This document shows, piece by piece, positions 52,707 to 64,000 of a DNA stretch of 64,000 nt (positions are counted from its first letter, which is position 1; the number at the start of each line of letters is the position of its first letter). Where the stretch lies: positions 21,369,001-21,433,000 of the forward strand of contig NC_092680.1 in NCBI RefSeq assembly GCF_964355755.1, written 5' to 3'. The stretch comes from Antedon mediterranea (taxonomy: Eukaryota > Echinodermata > Crinoidea > Comatulida > Antedonidae). The notes under the pieces are model-generated. The model did no database searches and had not been told where the DNA came from. It worked only from the letters and a program-made list of their open reading frames with translations. The translations under genes were made by a program, and so were the position numbers.

Positions 52707-53321
52707 CTTTATACATTTAATTTAATTCACCCTAACGAAAGAATCCATAAATCTGTATGTGAATGCGAGATTGAACCTTTAATGTTCGTCCTATATATTT
52801 TGGAAGGAGAGATCGTTTTTTTTTCAATGGTTTATGTATCAAGGTGTAGGCTAAGTACATTAATTCATCATGTGTACAGAGTGACTCAAAACAACATAAA
52901 ACATGACTCACGTTTTTCTTCAATCAAACAATAATTTATTATCAATATAGACCTATATTTATTTATATTAATGATGTGGTTTCAGATATGAAATGCGTAC
53001 CTAGATAATTTGATCCTCTGTGTTTCTCGAGGCATAATTAACAGTGTAGCTCGGCTATACAAACGCTTGAGAACAAGATAGATAGATTCGTGTCTCTAGA
53101 CTTTTGGTTTGTATTAATAAGCCTATAAACCCAGATGAATAGTTGACTACTGTATGAATAGGCTAACACTGTTTCGTGTCACAGGAATTTAACGAGAGCA
53201 AGTTCCTAAAGTAGACCTAATAGTCAAAAGCACTCAGTTTATAAGAACAGAGTGCAAACGTTATATATTATAGGTTAATGCTAGCACCGTGTCTTTCGGA
53301 TCAGCAACAACATCTTTCTAA

Positions 53322-53462
53322 AGCTTGGTTCCCACGCAACGACGAAATCTCACCCTAAGTATAACTTAACTAATCACGACGCGGTGGATCCTCTGTCGGT
53401 TGTTGTAATTGGTCAACCCACTTGCGTTGCGCACCAGTTCTTGTGTTCCGCGAAATAAAGCC
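53322..53462. mobile_element. MITE family B copy
   Basis: It starts AGCTTGGTTCCCACGCAACG after TAA and has GTAATTGGTCAACCCACTTG in the right arm. The right end is worn (AAATAAAGCC) but is followed by TAA. Confidence 0.75.
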
Positions 53463-53717
53463 TAATACGTATGGTGTAGCATAGACAGGTAGTCTGTATT
53501 ATCTTATAATATATACAAATGCAACGTCACACCTATACCATCAATATGAATCATTTTGTATCAGAACGTCGTAACCCAGAATATTGTTAACTTACTAATT
53601 ATAAAGCATGAAGGATTAAAATATTAAGTCTTGGCATGACTTTGCACGACGATCAAGAGAATACGGTAGTAATCAACAAAATAAATGAATAGAAGAGAGC
53701 AACTAGGCATAGCATAA

Positions 53718-53878
53718 AGACTGGTTTACACTTGAACGCAACTCAAGGACGTACGCGCACCGCAAGTGTATGATCTATCACGCGGTGCGCGATACATTAA
53801 TTGTCCGAACTGTCGCTTGTGATTGGTCAACTCATTTGCGTTGGGCCTACACGTCATTGCGTTGCGTCCAAGTGGTCA
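53718..53878. mobile_element. MITE family B copy with worn tips
   Basis: Left arm: ACTGGTTTACACTTGAACGC. Right arm: CTGTCGCTTGTGATTGGTCA and TTGCGTTGCGTCCAAGTGGT. An extra CpG-rich palindromic patch, CACGCGGTGCGCG, lies at the centre. Confidence 0.75.
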
Positions 53879-53984
53879 GTTGTTTAAATGGTCATGTGCA
53901 ATCATAGTATTAGTAAAGTAAGAAGTACTGGGATGGTAAATCAGACTCGTTTGTGCGGGAGGAGTGGCGTACCCTCCACAAACA

Positions 53985-54360
53985 TATCAATCAATCAATT
54001 TATTTGGAAATTGCACCTTTACATCGGTGGCACACACAGGAAGTGGTGCATCCATATTGAACACAATTAACATAAAATGACGGATACGGATACTTAAGCT
54101 AATTTGAATTAAAATTAGTACTCTATACTGTAGCAATATTTGTCTGACATGAGTTGATACATTTTAGTTAAATATATTTATATATATATAGGCCTACATA
54201 AAGAGGAAGTAGTAACAAAAATATTTGTTGATGAGGATATTAAAATTATCATGATAGTTAATATTGAAATGGTTTCATATACAGTATAGTAATAACAATT
54301 ATACATAGTGATACAAAATAATATATAAAAAATACATTCACATAAAATCATAAGTTAATA

Positions 54361-54397
<37 letters not shown>

Positions 54398-54760
54398 ACT
54401 ATACTACTATACTTAACTTAAAAAGCCAAAAGAAAACGTTGGTAAGTAAATATATTTAATGTAAGGTATAGCCTGTTAATCATTACTGTATTTATAGTTC
54501 TACATTAGTAGTACCAGACTACTACAGTTTAGTGATAACAATAATTATTAATACATGATACAAAATAATATATATATAAATACATTCACATTCACAAAAA
54601 AAACTTAAGTATACTATACTTAACTAAAAAAATTCTTTATTTCGTTACTCTATTTACATACACACTTAGTGGAGTCTGGCCCAAACGCTAAATAAATGGA
54701 GATGGGCACCACCACGGCATTAGCTTATGTTTTGACTTTACCTTTACCTTACCCTTACCT
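53985..54760 (-). mobile_element. Possible retroelement 3' region with internal duplication
   Basis: Read on the minus strand, the segment ends CCAAATAAATTGATTGATTG, a short repeated tail of the retroelement kind. Inside, about 100 bp is duplicated (54283-54425 and 54525-54635), each copy holding GATACAAAATAATATAT and TATACTTAACT. One copy carries an uninterrupted run of 31 A at 54362-54392. No coding sequence is visible. Confidence 0.35.
54362..54392. repeat. Run of 31 A
   Basis: An uninterrupted poly-A run lies inside one copy of a local duplication. Length is likely to be unstable or subject to sequencing error. Confidence 0.9.
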
Positions 54761-55231
54761 ATTAGTAATGAGATTGGCATGTTTAACTATAATATCACTG
54801 TTTTAAAAACATCGATAATTTATCTAATACAATGATGATTGTAAACAGAATTGTAATTAATTACTTGTTGGTTTGATTGACAAGCGGTAGTGTACAGACA
54901 TATTGCACCAATATTTATACTTGTGGAAACAGCGCCTCAAAATACAGTCAAATACTGAATCCATACAACACCGACACTTGTTTACAAACGCTATCACTAA
55001 ATACACACATAAATAACTCAACATTGTACAACCAACCAGTCTGATTGTCTTTACTATGGTGGTATGTCACGAATACAAGATACAATTGAAGAGGTGGTTT
55101 GTTTCCTTATAAAATACATACGTCAATCAATCAAAATGATTGGCAACTGTCCTCTGATTGACATACGACACATATACATATTTAATAACTCTGGGCATCT
55201 ACACAAATGAGGTCATTATCTTCGTTGTTTC

Positions 55232-55405
55232 TAAAGCCTTGTCTACACTATCAAACTTTATGTGACAAAAAGATGTGTCCATAATGGTAGTGATATTGTC
55301 AAATGTGGTAGTGATATTGTCAAATATGGTAGTGATATGACATCATCATGTCCATATTTGGACAGATAACATTTTTTTAACACATACAGTTTGATAGTGT
55401 ATACA
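55232..55405 (-). mobile_element. MITE family A copy 9, with an extra internal block
   Basis: It starts AAGCCTTGTCTACACTATCA and has three rather than two GGTAGTGATAT blocks, each followed by a short TGTCAAAT-like spacer. The right arm is AGTTTGATAGTGTATAC. The internal block appears to have been amplified in this copy. Confidence 0.78.
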
Positions 55406-58380
55406 ATATCAAACTTTATGCTTTAAAATGCTTAATGGAGCATTACTTTTGAAATTGTCTTTATTTTAAAAGTTCCTTGATCACGATTATAAATGAAATC
55501 AAATAAACAGGGTGATAACAAATAAATGATGAACACATGAACAAGATAAGTAATATTGACCAAAGGAATATAAATCATAATGATATGAGAGTGAAGTTAA
55601 GAGTGTAGAAGAGTTGATACGTTATAGGCTATCCCTAAATATTGAACAGCTAGATTGACTGAACAACTAGATGCGTGAGGGTTTTCAACCATAAGATTAT
55701 ACCAGACATATTGAAAATATAATATAATTGGAGACCAAAATTAGAAAAGATTAGTCCTGGACAACGACCCTTAAATTGCAATCTATATGAGTCATTCTCA
55801 ACCTTATTTATACCTTTTATATCGACATAAATCTATCGGAGGTAAAAAGAAAGTATTGGTTAAAATGTGGCATTTCAATTAGCTATACAACAAATGTTAA
55901 CAATATAACACTAATCTAAATTATTTATATAAGTACCTCAATTAAGTATTTGCGGAAGCAGTTAAATTGTTAGTAATTGTCTGGGAATATGTTTAGATTG
56001 TTTGTATTATTTCGCTATGAAACCAACGTGAATTGTGTGTTCGATGAAGAATAGTTGAAAAGGTAAACAGCAGGTAAGTATAGATTTGTATCAATTGATA
56101 TCGTGCCAATACGAGCAGACGAGTTCACCCACAAAGTAAACACAATCGACAATGAACAATACTGTGAAAACACACAACCAGGAATTCACCCAATGCATTT
56201 TGTAACACTAACTACAGCGTGAAGTAAAAACACCATGAACCGACGGGCCGTTCAGACGATGACTATCTACAGGGGTTCATACGGGACAATACACACACGG
56301 TCAACAACCTATGATGCTTTATATAATTATTTCATACACCAAGTACTTCATAATATTTATATACTAGCTGAATCGTTTACTTAAATCAACTGATAGTTCA
56401 ATATTGTGTTAGTTTAATAGCTCGTAATTGAAAACAGTTTAAACAAGGAGGTATACTAAATACTTATCAGCTTAATCGATGAAAGGATGACTAAAACACC
56501 GCCTCCCTTTCAAATTCAATCCTTTTAGACATTTAATATATAAATGATATTCTTCTTATTAAGTGCCGACGAGAACTTTGAACTCCTTGAAGTTAACCTT
56601 AAATCAACAAAAAAATAATTTCATGTTCCACTGGAGTTCAAATGAGGAAGTATTAATACCGTAATACCTCGAAAATGAGCCACTCGTGTTTCTGTTCGAA
56701 ACGAAGCCATCTCGAAAAAGAATCTCCCTTCTTGGTTTGCAAAAGTAAGAAAGAAGCTCATCTCGAAATAAAGTCCCGTCTTCTTTTCAAGACAGTGTAT
56801 GCGTTTAGTTTGGTTAAAATTACTTTGCGTTGCGCCCTACGTGCTTCTTGTGCTGCGTGTCATACGTGCTTCTGCGTCCCATCGTATCTTAGAAACAAGC
56901 TCATTAATCACACCCTACTGTAAAGCTCAAGTCCCACTATCGGTTTTTTTCTTCCGTCTTCCAAAGGGACTTGTATTGATTGATACCTTTGGATTTAGAA
57001 TAATTACGGTATTGTTAACGTGAATTTCGTAATTAAGATGAAAATTACAGGTTCATTTATCGGACATTGGCCGCGCGCGTAAACAGCAGTGGGTATAATG
57101 ATAATTAGTTCCAGGGACATAATATCCATGTCTAAAAAACTGAAAATAATGTAAAAATAAACTGTCGCAGATACGTACGAGTATTCTACGAAATGAGGTT
57201 ATTGCATTGAGTATTACACCTTCCAAGAAGATAACACAGTCTCATCAGTTAATTTACGAGTTCCGGCAATTCAATGTGTCTCTAGCCAAAATGGTGAAAT
57301 CAATTTGTTTTCCAATTAACTGATTTCACAACCTAAATGAACAATACATTATAAATTGGGTTCTACGATACGAGAAATAAACAAAAGATGTTGAAAGTGA
57401 GAAAAGTTCAGATGGTTGAACGCGTCCATATAAGAGCACGACTAATTGAAGATCTTTTTTTTTTCAAAACATGAATTAACACATTATTGCAATAAATAGT
57501 TATAATGGATGTGATGCTTCTTTTAATACAAATTTAGTTTCTTGTATTGTTTATGTTATGCATTAGGCCTACAGTATTTGATAGTATTGTTGGTCGCTTG
57601 TTTTTAAGGACGTGTTTCTTGTTTTGGAACCACTGCCTATGACAATTCATTTTTAATGGGATTCTACACGATAAGTTCCGTTTTTTTTAAGGCATTGTGT
57701 TACGGTAAGATGTTTCCTCCATGGTTAAGAACTGTTTCAATTAATTAAATTGAAGTGAAATCATGTTCATTATTATTATTATGTTCATATTTCCTAAGGC
57801 TGGTTTATTTGTTATAGACCTATATTGTATGTGTACGTTCGTATGTTGTGTAATACTATTTCGTAATGAAGGTTCAATAAGTTCAAATGTGTAGGCTGGC
57901 CTACTGGTTCCAAACAAAAGGAGTCCGCCTTGTAGGCCTACATGCAAATGTCGTGGTTCATAACATATCCTGTTTTTTATTGAGACTATTGTTTCATTAT
58001 GATTTAGAGCAAATCCGTGATCTTATTTCGAAATTATGTTTCAAGTTCAACTCATTAATAATAATCATTTAAGATATCCAAATTAAAAGGACCACAATTG
58101 TAAACATACATAATAGGCGCTTTCGATTTTCGATGAACCTAGGGCCTAGAACCAACGCATTGTCACGGTTGAATTGCCGACTGGACCTCATACGGACTGT
58201 CAAAGATGAGTGACGTAACTTCCTTAGTATTGTCGATCGACATCCTATCCAGAGTTTTCTTTACCTTAAAAATTATCAAAAACTGCTGATGTGAGAATTT
58301 ATGTTATTTGATATAATAGAAAACTACGATACAAACTATGGCTATACACAAAGTATATAAAATAATTCATTGTCGGATGA

Positions 58381-59462
58381 GATCATGTGTACCTAGTGTG
58401 AAAACAGTTTAAGAGAAGATAGGGACCCTAGCCAGCACCACGATTAAAGAAATCATGTGTATCTAGTGTGAAAACAGTTTAAAAGAAGATAGGGACCCTA
58501 GCCAGCACCACGATTAGAGAGATCATGTGTACCTAGTGTGAAAACAGTTTAAGAGAAGATAGGGACCCTTGCCAGCACCACGATTAGAGAGATTATGTGT
58601 ACCTAGTGTGAAAACAGTTTAAGAGAAGATAGGGACCCTAGCCAGCACCACGATTAGAGAGATTATGTGTACCTAGTGTGAAAACAGTTTAATAGAAGAT
58701 AGGGACCCTAGCCAGCACCATGATTAGAGAGATTATGTGTACCTAGTGTGAAAATAGTTTAAGAGAAATAGGGACCCTACCCAGCACCACGATTAAATAG
58801 ATCATGTGTACCTAGTGTGAAAACAGTTTAAAAGAAGATGAGGACCCTACCCAGCCCCACGATTAGAGAGATCATGTGTATCTAGTGTGAAAACAGTTTA
58901 AGAGAAGAAAGGACCCTACTCTGCACCACGATTAAAGAGATCATGTGTACCTAGTGTGAAAACAGTTTAATAGAAGATAGGGACCCTAGCCAGCACCACG
59001 ATTAAAGAGATAATGTGTACCTAGTGTGAAAACAGTTTAAAAGAAGATAGGGACCCTACCCAGCACCACGATTAGAGAGATCATGTGTACCTAGTGTGGA
59101 AACAGTTTAAAAGAAGATAGGGACCCTACCCAGCACCACGATTAAAGAGATAATGTGTACCTAGTGTGAAAACAGTTTAATAGAAGATAGGGACCCTACC
59201 CAGCACCACGATTAGAGAGATCATGTGTACCTAGTGTGAAAACAGTTTAAGAGAAATAGGGACCCTACCCAGCACAAAGATTAAAGAGATCACGTGTACC
59301 TAGTGTGAACACAGTTTAAGAGAAGATAGGGACCCTACCCAGCACCACGATTAGAGAGATTATGTGTACCTAGTGTGAAAACAGTTTAAAAGAAGATAGG
59401 GACCCTATCCAGCACCACGATTAGATAGATTATGTGTACCTAGTGTGAAAACAGTTTAGAAG
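58381..59462. repeat. 70-bp minisatellite, about 15.5 units
   Basis: The unit begins GATCATGTGTACCTAGTGTG and contains GGGACCCTAGCCAGCACCAC. Substitutions such as GCCAGC against CCCAGC and GTTTAAGAG against GTTTAAAAG are spread through it. The last unit stops in GTTTAGAAGA. Confidence 0.97.
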
Positions 59463-60799
59463 ATTTATTTTTATCAATATGATACTTTTGTTGACTTTTG
59501 TATTTCTCGTGAATTTTAGGGTACACTTTTATCAAGCTCATTTCGAGTTTTATGTGTTTCCTTCATCTCTTTCTCAACCTATTTTTCTGATTTACTTATA
59601 TTTTAACCTTTGTAAAATTGCATTTATTTTTATATTTAATAGCAAATGTACTACCAAACGTATCGAAGTATTATTCCTTTTAGAAATAATACTGCACGAT
59701 ATCAATAAAAAAGCTAAACTGGTATATTAATATACAATATCATTGTATTTTTAATTAATCAATTATTACGCATTTTACGTTCAATATATAGTTTCCAAGT
59801 CTAAACAAAAACATAACTTTATATTTTGACTTACTGCATAATACATGTATGGGATTCTCTTGTACAACAGATGCACATGGACTAGATTTCTTCTATTTTA
59901 AACAAATCTTTGACAAGTGTGTTTTATCTGAATATTAACGTGTAAAATTCCTTTGTTCTACCGACTGGTTTCTGTCTATCCAATCTACCAACCCGACCTA
60001 TACAACGGATTGTCTTGTCTACTTTTAACAAGTGTACATAACTTACCCATCAACGCATGTATAAAGTATATATATCCATTATATAATATAAAGTGTTAAT
60101 GCATAGATGTTATATCGGAAATCCAGGGTATTTTGTCGAAGAAACCGCCGTTCGTCGGTGTGTGTTTCCGCCCAAAATTATCACTAAACTACGATATTCC
60201 TTTGTTCTGGAGAAAACCAGACGACCCAAGTAAACAAAACACTTCCGAAACTGTTTAAACGCCAAATGCAATCGTAAATAGCCATCCTCGGGATATATTT
60301 TCCACATTTACGTATCAGAAATTACGTATAGATCCATATTTTTGTCATAAATGGAGAAAAATCATCAATTTTAGCAAGTTTAACGCAACATTCCAATACA
60401 CAACTCGAGGACAAAGCGAGTCGTAGGCCTGCACAAAGGCATATCGTGCCATACACACATCGGTCGGTGTGTATCCCTGCTGTGGTCTCACAATAAATGA
60501 TTGGCTACAAGAATTCGAGGCGGTAAAATTGATTTGACTAATAAAAGATTCCGATTTTAATTGGAATACGTTTAAATCGGTCAACTCAGGAATCAACAAA
60601 ATAGTTGAATAATTACTAAAAATGAACAGGTAAATAAGTATCGTACCTGCAGTCACTAGTGTTCAATTAGGTGGATCAGATTAGAATGTGTTATCGGTTT
60701 AAACATGAAGAAATAAAAAACAATTATGCAATATATCGATATTACTCCTAACTTATTTTTCCATCATGGTTTATACATTTTTATAAAGTTTATTAAATC

Positions 60800-60985
60800 A
60801 TGAATAAATACAAGTTATATAAAAACAAGTTTAGGCTTAATTCCAGGAAGTTTTCCTCAGTTGTAGAGTTGTGGAATAGCTTACCATCTAATGTTGTAAA
60901 AGCTCCAAATTTAAATCTATTCAAGTCACTCCTCAATGATCATTGGAAGTCCCTTGACTGCAAGTTTACCTTTTCACATTTATAA
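60800..60985 (+). pseudogene. C-terminal remnant of a non-LTR retrotransposon reverse transcriptase
   Basis: The 61-residue frame ends with VVELWNSLPSNVVKAPNLNL, then FKSLLNDHW. The pattern W-N-S-L-P, then V-V, then F-K-x-x-L, then H-W is the usual C-terminus of LINE reverse-transcriptase proteins. No upstream polymerase domain (no YADD motif) is present, so this is a 5'-truncated copy. A short 3' UTR with GTAGGCCTACACCCGGAGCC follows the stop. Confidence 0.75.
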
Positions 60986-61750
60986 ACACTTTGGAGCATT
61001 ATGTGTAGGCCTACACCCGGAGCCCTAATAAGCACCTATATTTTGGTCATAAGAAGACAGGAAGGGTCATTATAAGCTATATTAGCTTTCTAACCGACCC
61101 ATAACATCAAGCAAGTATCAAGCAAGTATGAACTTATCTAAGCTGATTATATTTTTAATATGCTTTTGGTATACTGCATTGGGGAATGTCTCACGCATGT
61201 CCAAGCTCACGGTTGATTTTACATATAATTACGACAACACAAAAATATGATTTCTACTTATTATTTCCCCAGTGGCACCACTTTGTCCATTTTACAAGTT
61301 GTCCATTCGTGCTCGAACATTACGCATAAATTATGTTCTGTTAAATAAGCAAGTAATTATGGTTCTTCAATGAAACTTTTAAAACCTAAAATAACCATGG
61401 ACCTATAAATTAATGTATAGGTCCATATATAACTTAACAAGATGTATTACCTCTATAACGACCTCCTGGTATTACGTCAACTGGTCTAATTTGAGATTGG
61501 ATTTTGATGATAAATGTAACTTTATCAAATAACAGATATCCTTATTTGGAAATATAACTCTTTTCCATAAGTGTACATTTTCAAAAAAACCATGATCAAC
61601 ACCGCCCAGCATTATGTTTGGTTAAACAAAATCTATTATATACTGTACGTTCATTATCTAATGTCTAAACCGTTGCAATGTATCGATAACGCCTCAATTT
61701 AAACATACATAGACAATAAAAAAACAATTAGGACGTAATCTAAAATCAAA

Positions 61751-62929
61751 TCTAAAAATAGAAAGACGCGATGCTGTTTACGGTATCTAAAAATAGAAAG
61801 ACGTGATGCTGTTTACGGTATCTAAAAATAGAAAGACGCGATGCTGTTTACGGTATCTAAAAATAGAAAGACTATATGTGATGCTGTTTACGGTATCTAA
61901 AAGTAGAAAGACGCGATGCTGTTTACGGTATCTAAAAATAGAAAGATGTGATGCTGTTTACGGTATCTAAAAATAGAAAGACGTGATGCTGTTTACGGTA
62001 TCTAAAAATAGAAAGACTATGTGATGCTGTTTACGGTATCTAAAAATAGAAAGACGCGATGCTGTTTACGGTATCTAAAAATAGAAAGATGTGATGCTGT
62101 TTACGGTATCTAAAAATAGAAAGACGTGATGCTGTTTACGGTATCTAAAAATAGAAAGACTATGTGATGCTGTTTACGGTATCTAAAAAGAGAAAGACGT
62201 GATGATGTTTACGGTATCTAAAAATAGAAAGACGTGATGCTGTTTACGGTATCTAAAAATAGAAAGACGCGATGCTGTTTACGGTATCTAAAATAGAAAG
62301 ACGTGATGCTGTTTACGGTATCTAAAAATAGAAAGACGCGATGCTGTTTACGGTATCTAAAAATAGAAAGACGTGATGCTGTTTACGGTATCTAAAAATA
62401 GAAAGACGCGATGTTTTTTACGGTATCTAAAAATAGAAAGACTATGTGATGCTGTTTACGGTATCTAAAAATAGAAAAACGCGATGCTGTTTGCGGTATC
62501 CAAAAATAGAAAGACGCGATGCTGTTACGGTATCTAAAAATAGAAAGATGCGATGCTGTTTACGGTATCCAAAAATAGAAAAACGCGATGCTGTTTGCGG
62601 TATCCAAAAATAGAAAGACGCGATGCTGTTACGGTATTTAAAAATAGAAAGATGCGATGCTGTTTACGGTATCCAAAAATAGAAAGACGCGATGCTGTTA
62701 CGGTATCTAAAAATAGAAAGATGCGATGCTGTTTACGGTATCTAAAAATAGAAAGACGCGATGCTGTTACGGTATCTAAAAATAGAAAGATGCGATGCTG
62801 TTTACGGTATCCAAAAATAGAAAGATGCGATGCTGTTTACGGTATCTAAAAATAGAAAGATGCGATGCTGTTTACGGTATCTAAAAATAGAAAGACGTGA
62901 TGCTGTTTACAGTATCTAAAAATAGAAGA
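61751..62929. repeat. 35-bp minisatellite, about 34 units
   Basis: The unit reads TCTAAAAATAGAAAGACGCG then ATGCTGTTTACGGTA. Length variants of 34 bp and 38-41 bp occur (ACTATGTGATG insertions). In 62490-62850 the units pair into a 69-bp dimer, which keeps a plus-strand frame open at 62553-62849. That frame is not a gene. Confidence 0.97.
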
Positions 62930-63101
62930 CTATAAAAAAAATAATGTTGTTGATGACGTCCACGGTAAGTGATACAATATTAATGTCACTGATGTGGGTG
63001 GTGTCAACAAAACTCTCTGACCTTGCCTGGCCCTGATCGCTTAATCACGGTCAATTATTACTACGTGTTACCTGAAAGGGTCACAAAGGGGTGAGTGTTA
63101 C

Positions 63102-63277
63102 CTTGGACAAGAACTTGAAATAGCCTCGGTGGTGAAGGTGCCAATAAGGCTAGAAACAGACCAGCCAGTAGCAAAGCGTGGTTTAACGACCGCGAGGTCA
63201 CCATTCATACCAGCAGACATGTCATATTGCACTTCCTCTACCCACCTTATACCTGATCCGTATGCTGATCGGTAATT
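63102..63277 (-). CDS. Candidate exon of unknown gene
   Basis: Between TTTAG| at 63278 and CCAAG|GTAACA at 63102 one minus-strand frame is open for 58 codons. It includes YGSGIRWVEEVQYDMSAGMN and, further on, VVKPRFATGWS. It is richer in G+C than its surroundings and its splice sites are passable, although the acceptor lacks a good pyrimidine tract. I recognise no family. It lies on the kinase strand, 14 kb upstream of the start codon. Confidence 0.2.
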
Positions 63278-63353
63278 CTAAATTCTTCAAAGTCATGTCC
63301 TATTATTGACCTCTTTCTAGGGTCAATATTAAACCTTATTTTTTAGGACAATA

Positions 63354-63373
63354 ATATATATATATATATATAT
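63354..63373. repeat. TA dinucleotide microsatellite
   Basis: About ten TA units in a row. No flanking element is recognised. Confidence 0.85.
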
Positions 63374-64000
63374 TTGATATTTCACATTTGACTGCCTATA
63401 GTATAGTATAGTAGAGTAGATAAAAATGATCGGAATACGCCTAGAGCGACTACGATCGTTTACGTAATTTTAATAAAGACGTTAATTTTGACCGTTTCCT
63501 ATCTTCATTCAAAGAAATCAGTCAATACGAAGTTATTATATTATATATTTTACTTTTGATATAGATATTATTAGACTATTTATATAAAACATAGCATACA
63601 ATGGCGGAAAACAGGTCATATGCACCTGTGTGTTTATAAGAACTTACTTACTTAACTTACTTTAGGGCCTAGAGTTGTTTTTAAGATAGTATCAGCGGTT
63701 AACCTAAATGGAAGGAAGGAAACAGTAAGATAACTGGCCTTCAAAACTATATATTAAAGTGGGACTTGAGTGCCATGTACACCTTTTAGGCCTAGCCCTG
63801 ATTATGAAAGGTGCTTCGAACGTGCTGACGGTCCCGACTAATCATTTCCTGAATTATGACATCGGGTGATTACGAGCTATTAACAGCCGCTCCCCGGAAT
63901 ATAAGATTATGACAAAAACAAACCCTAACGTTCCACGAATCATGTTCTTGGCAGCTAGCTCTTTTAAATATTAATAATGCATAAGTTCCTCCTCCTCCTC

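Larger units (their letters stand above)
49112..64000. other. Region upstream of the kinase start codon
   Basis: This region should hold the promoter and any 5' UTR of the kinase, but no core promoter can be assigned by eye. It carries MITEs (families A and B), a LINE reverse-transcriptase tail, a duplicated poly-A-rich segment and two large minisatellites. Stretches 49700-50259, 50385-51264, 51331-52574, 55406-58380 and 59466-60799 show nothing I can name. Confidence 0.6.

Noticed and set aside
60110-60656. Two minus-strand frames of 65 and 103 codons
   Set aside because: There is no family resemblance and they lie in different frames. A CTGCAG|GTACGA donor-like site is present, but there is no support for an exon.

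Overview
The window looks like animal nuclear DNA, not bacterial. It is AT-rich and almost empty of long open frames, it is crowded with short inverted-repeat elements and minisatellites, and its one recognisable gene is split by GT-AG introns. The many palindromic TAGGCCTA words, the SINE and LINE tails and the MITE families suggest an invertebrate deuterostome such as an echinoderm. That placement is inference; nothing in the window proves it.

The gene lies on the minus strand and encodes a CAMK-type (AMPK-related, best described as HUNK-like) serine/threonine kinase. I assembled five coding exons by eye: 49111-49004 (start Met, glycine loop), 37955-37827 (VAIK lysine, helix C), 28560-28394 (hinge to HR), 912-854 (DLKxEN) and 438-309 (FG of DFG, T-loop, APE). 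Reading frame is kept across all four introns and gives 197 residues, with every catalytic motif from the glycine loop to APE. The rest of the kinase C-lobe and the C-terminus lie beyond position 1. The introns are about 11.0, 9.3, 27.5 and 0.4 kb.

Layout. 1-912: exons 4 and 5. 913-28393: intron 3, with MITEs, an 89-bp array, microsatellites, a SINE and LINE tails. 28561-37826: intron 2, with a 34-bp minisatellite of about 2.1 kb, a 21-bp array and a CpG-rich 63-bp array. 37956-49003: intron 1, holding a 7.4-kb element (40264-47668) with perfect 14-bp terminal inverted repeats, long subterminal arrays and possible exons of its own. 49112-64000: upstream DNA with more MITEs, a LINE reverse-transcriptase tail and two large arrays (70 bp and 35 bp).

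Two MITE families recur through the window. Family A (ends AGCTCTGTC) and family B (ends AGCTTGGTT) are both flanked by TTA or TAA, the target-site signature of PIF/Harbinger transposons. One family B copy can be matched to a natural empty site. No transposase for either is visible here.
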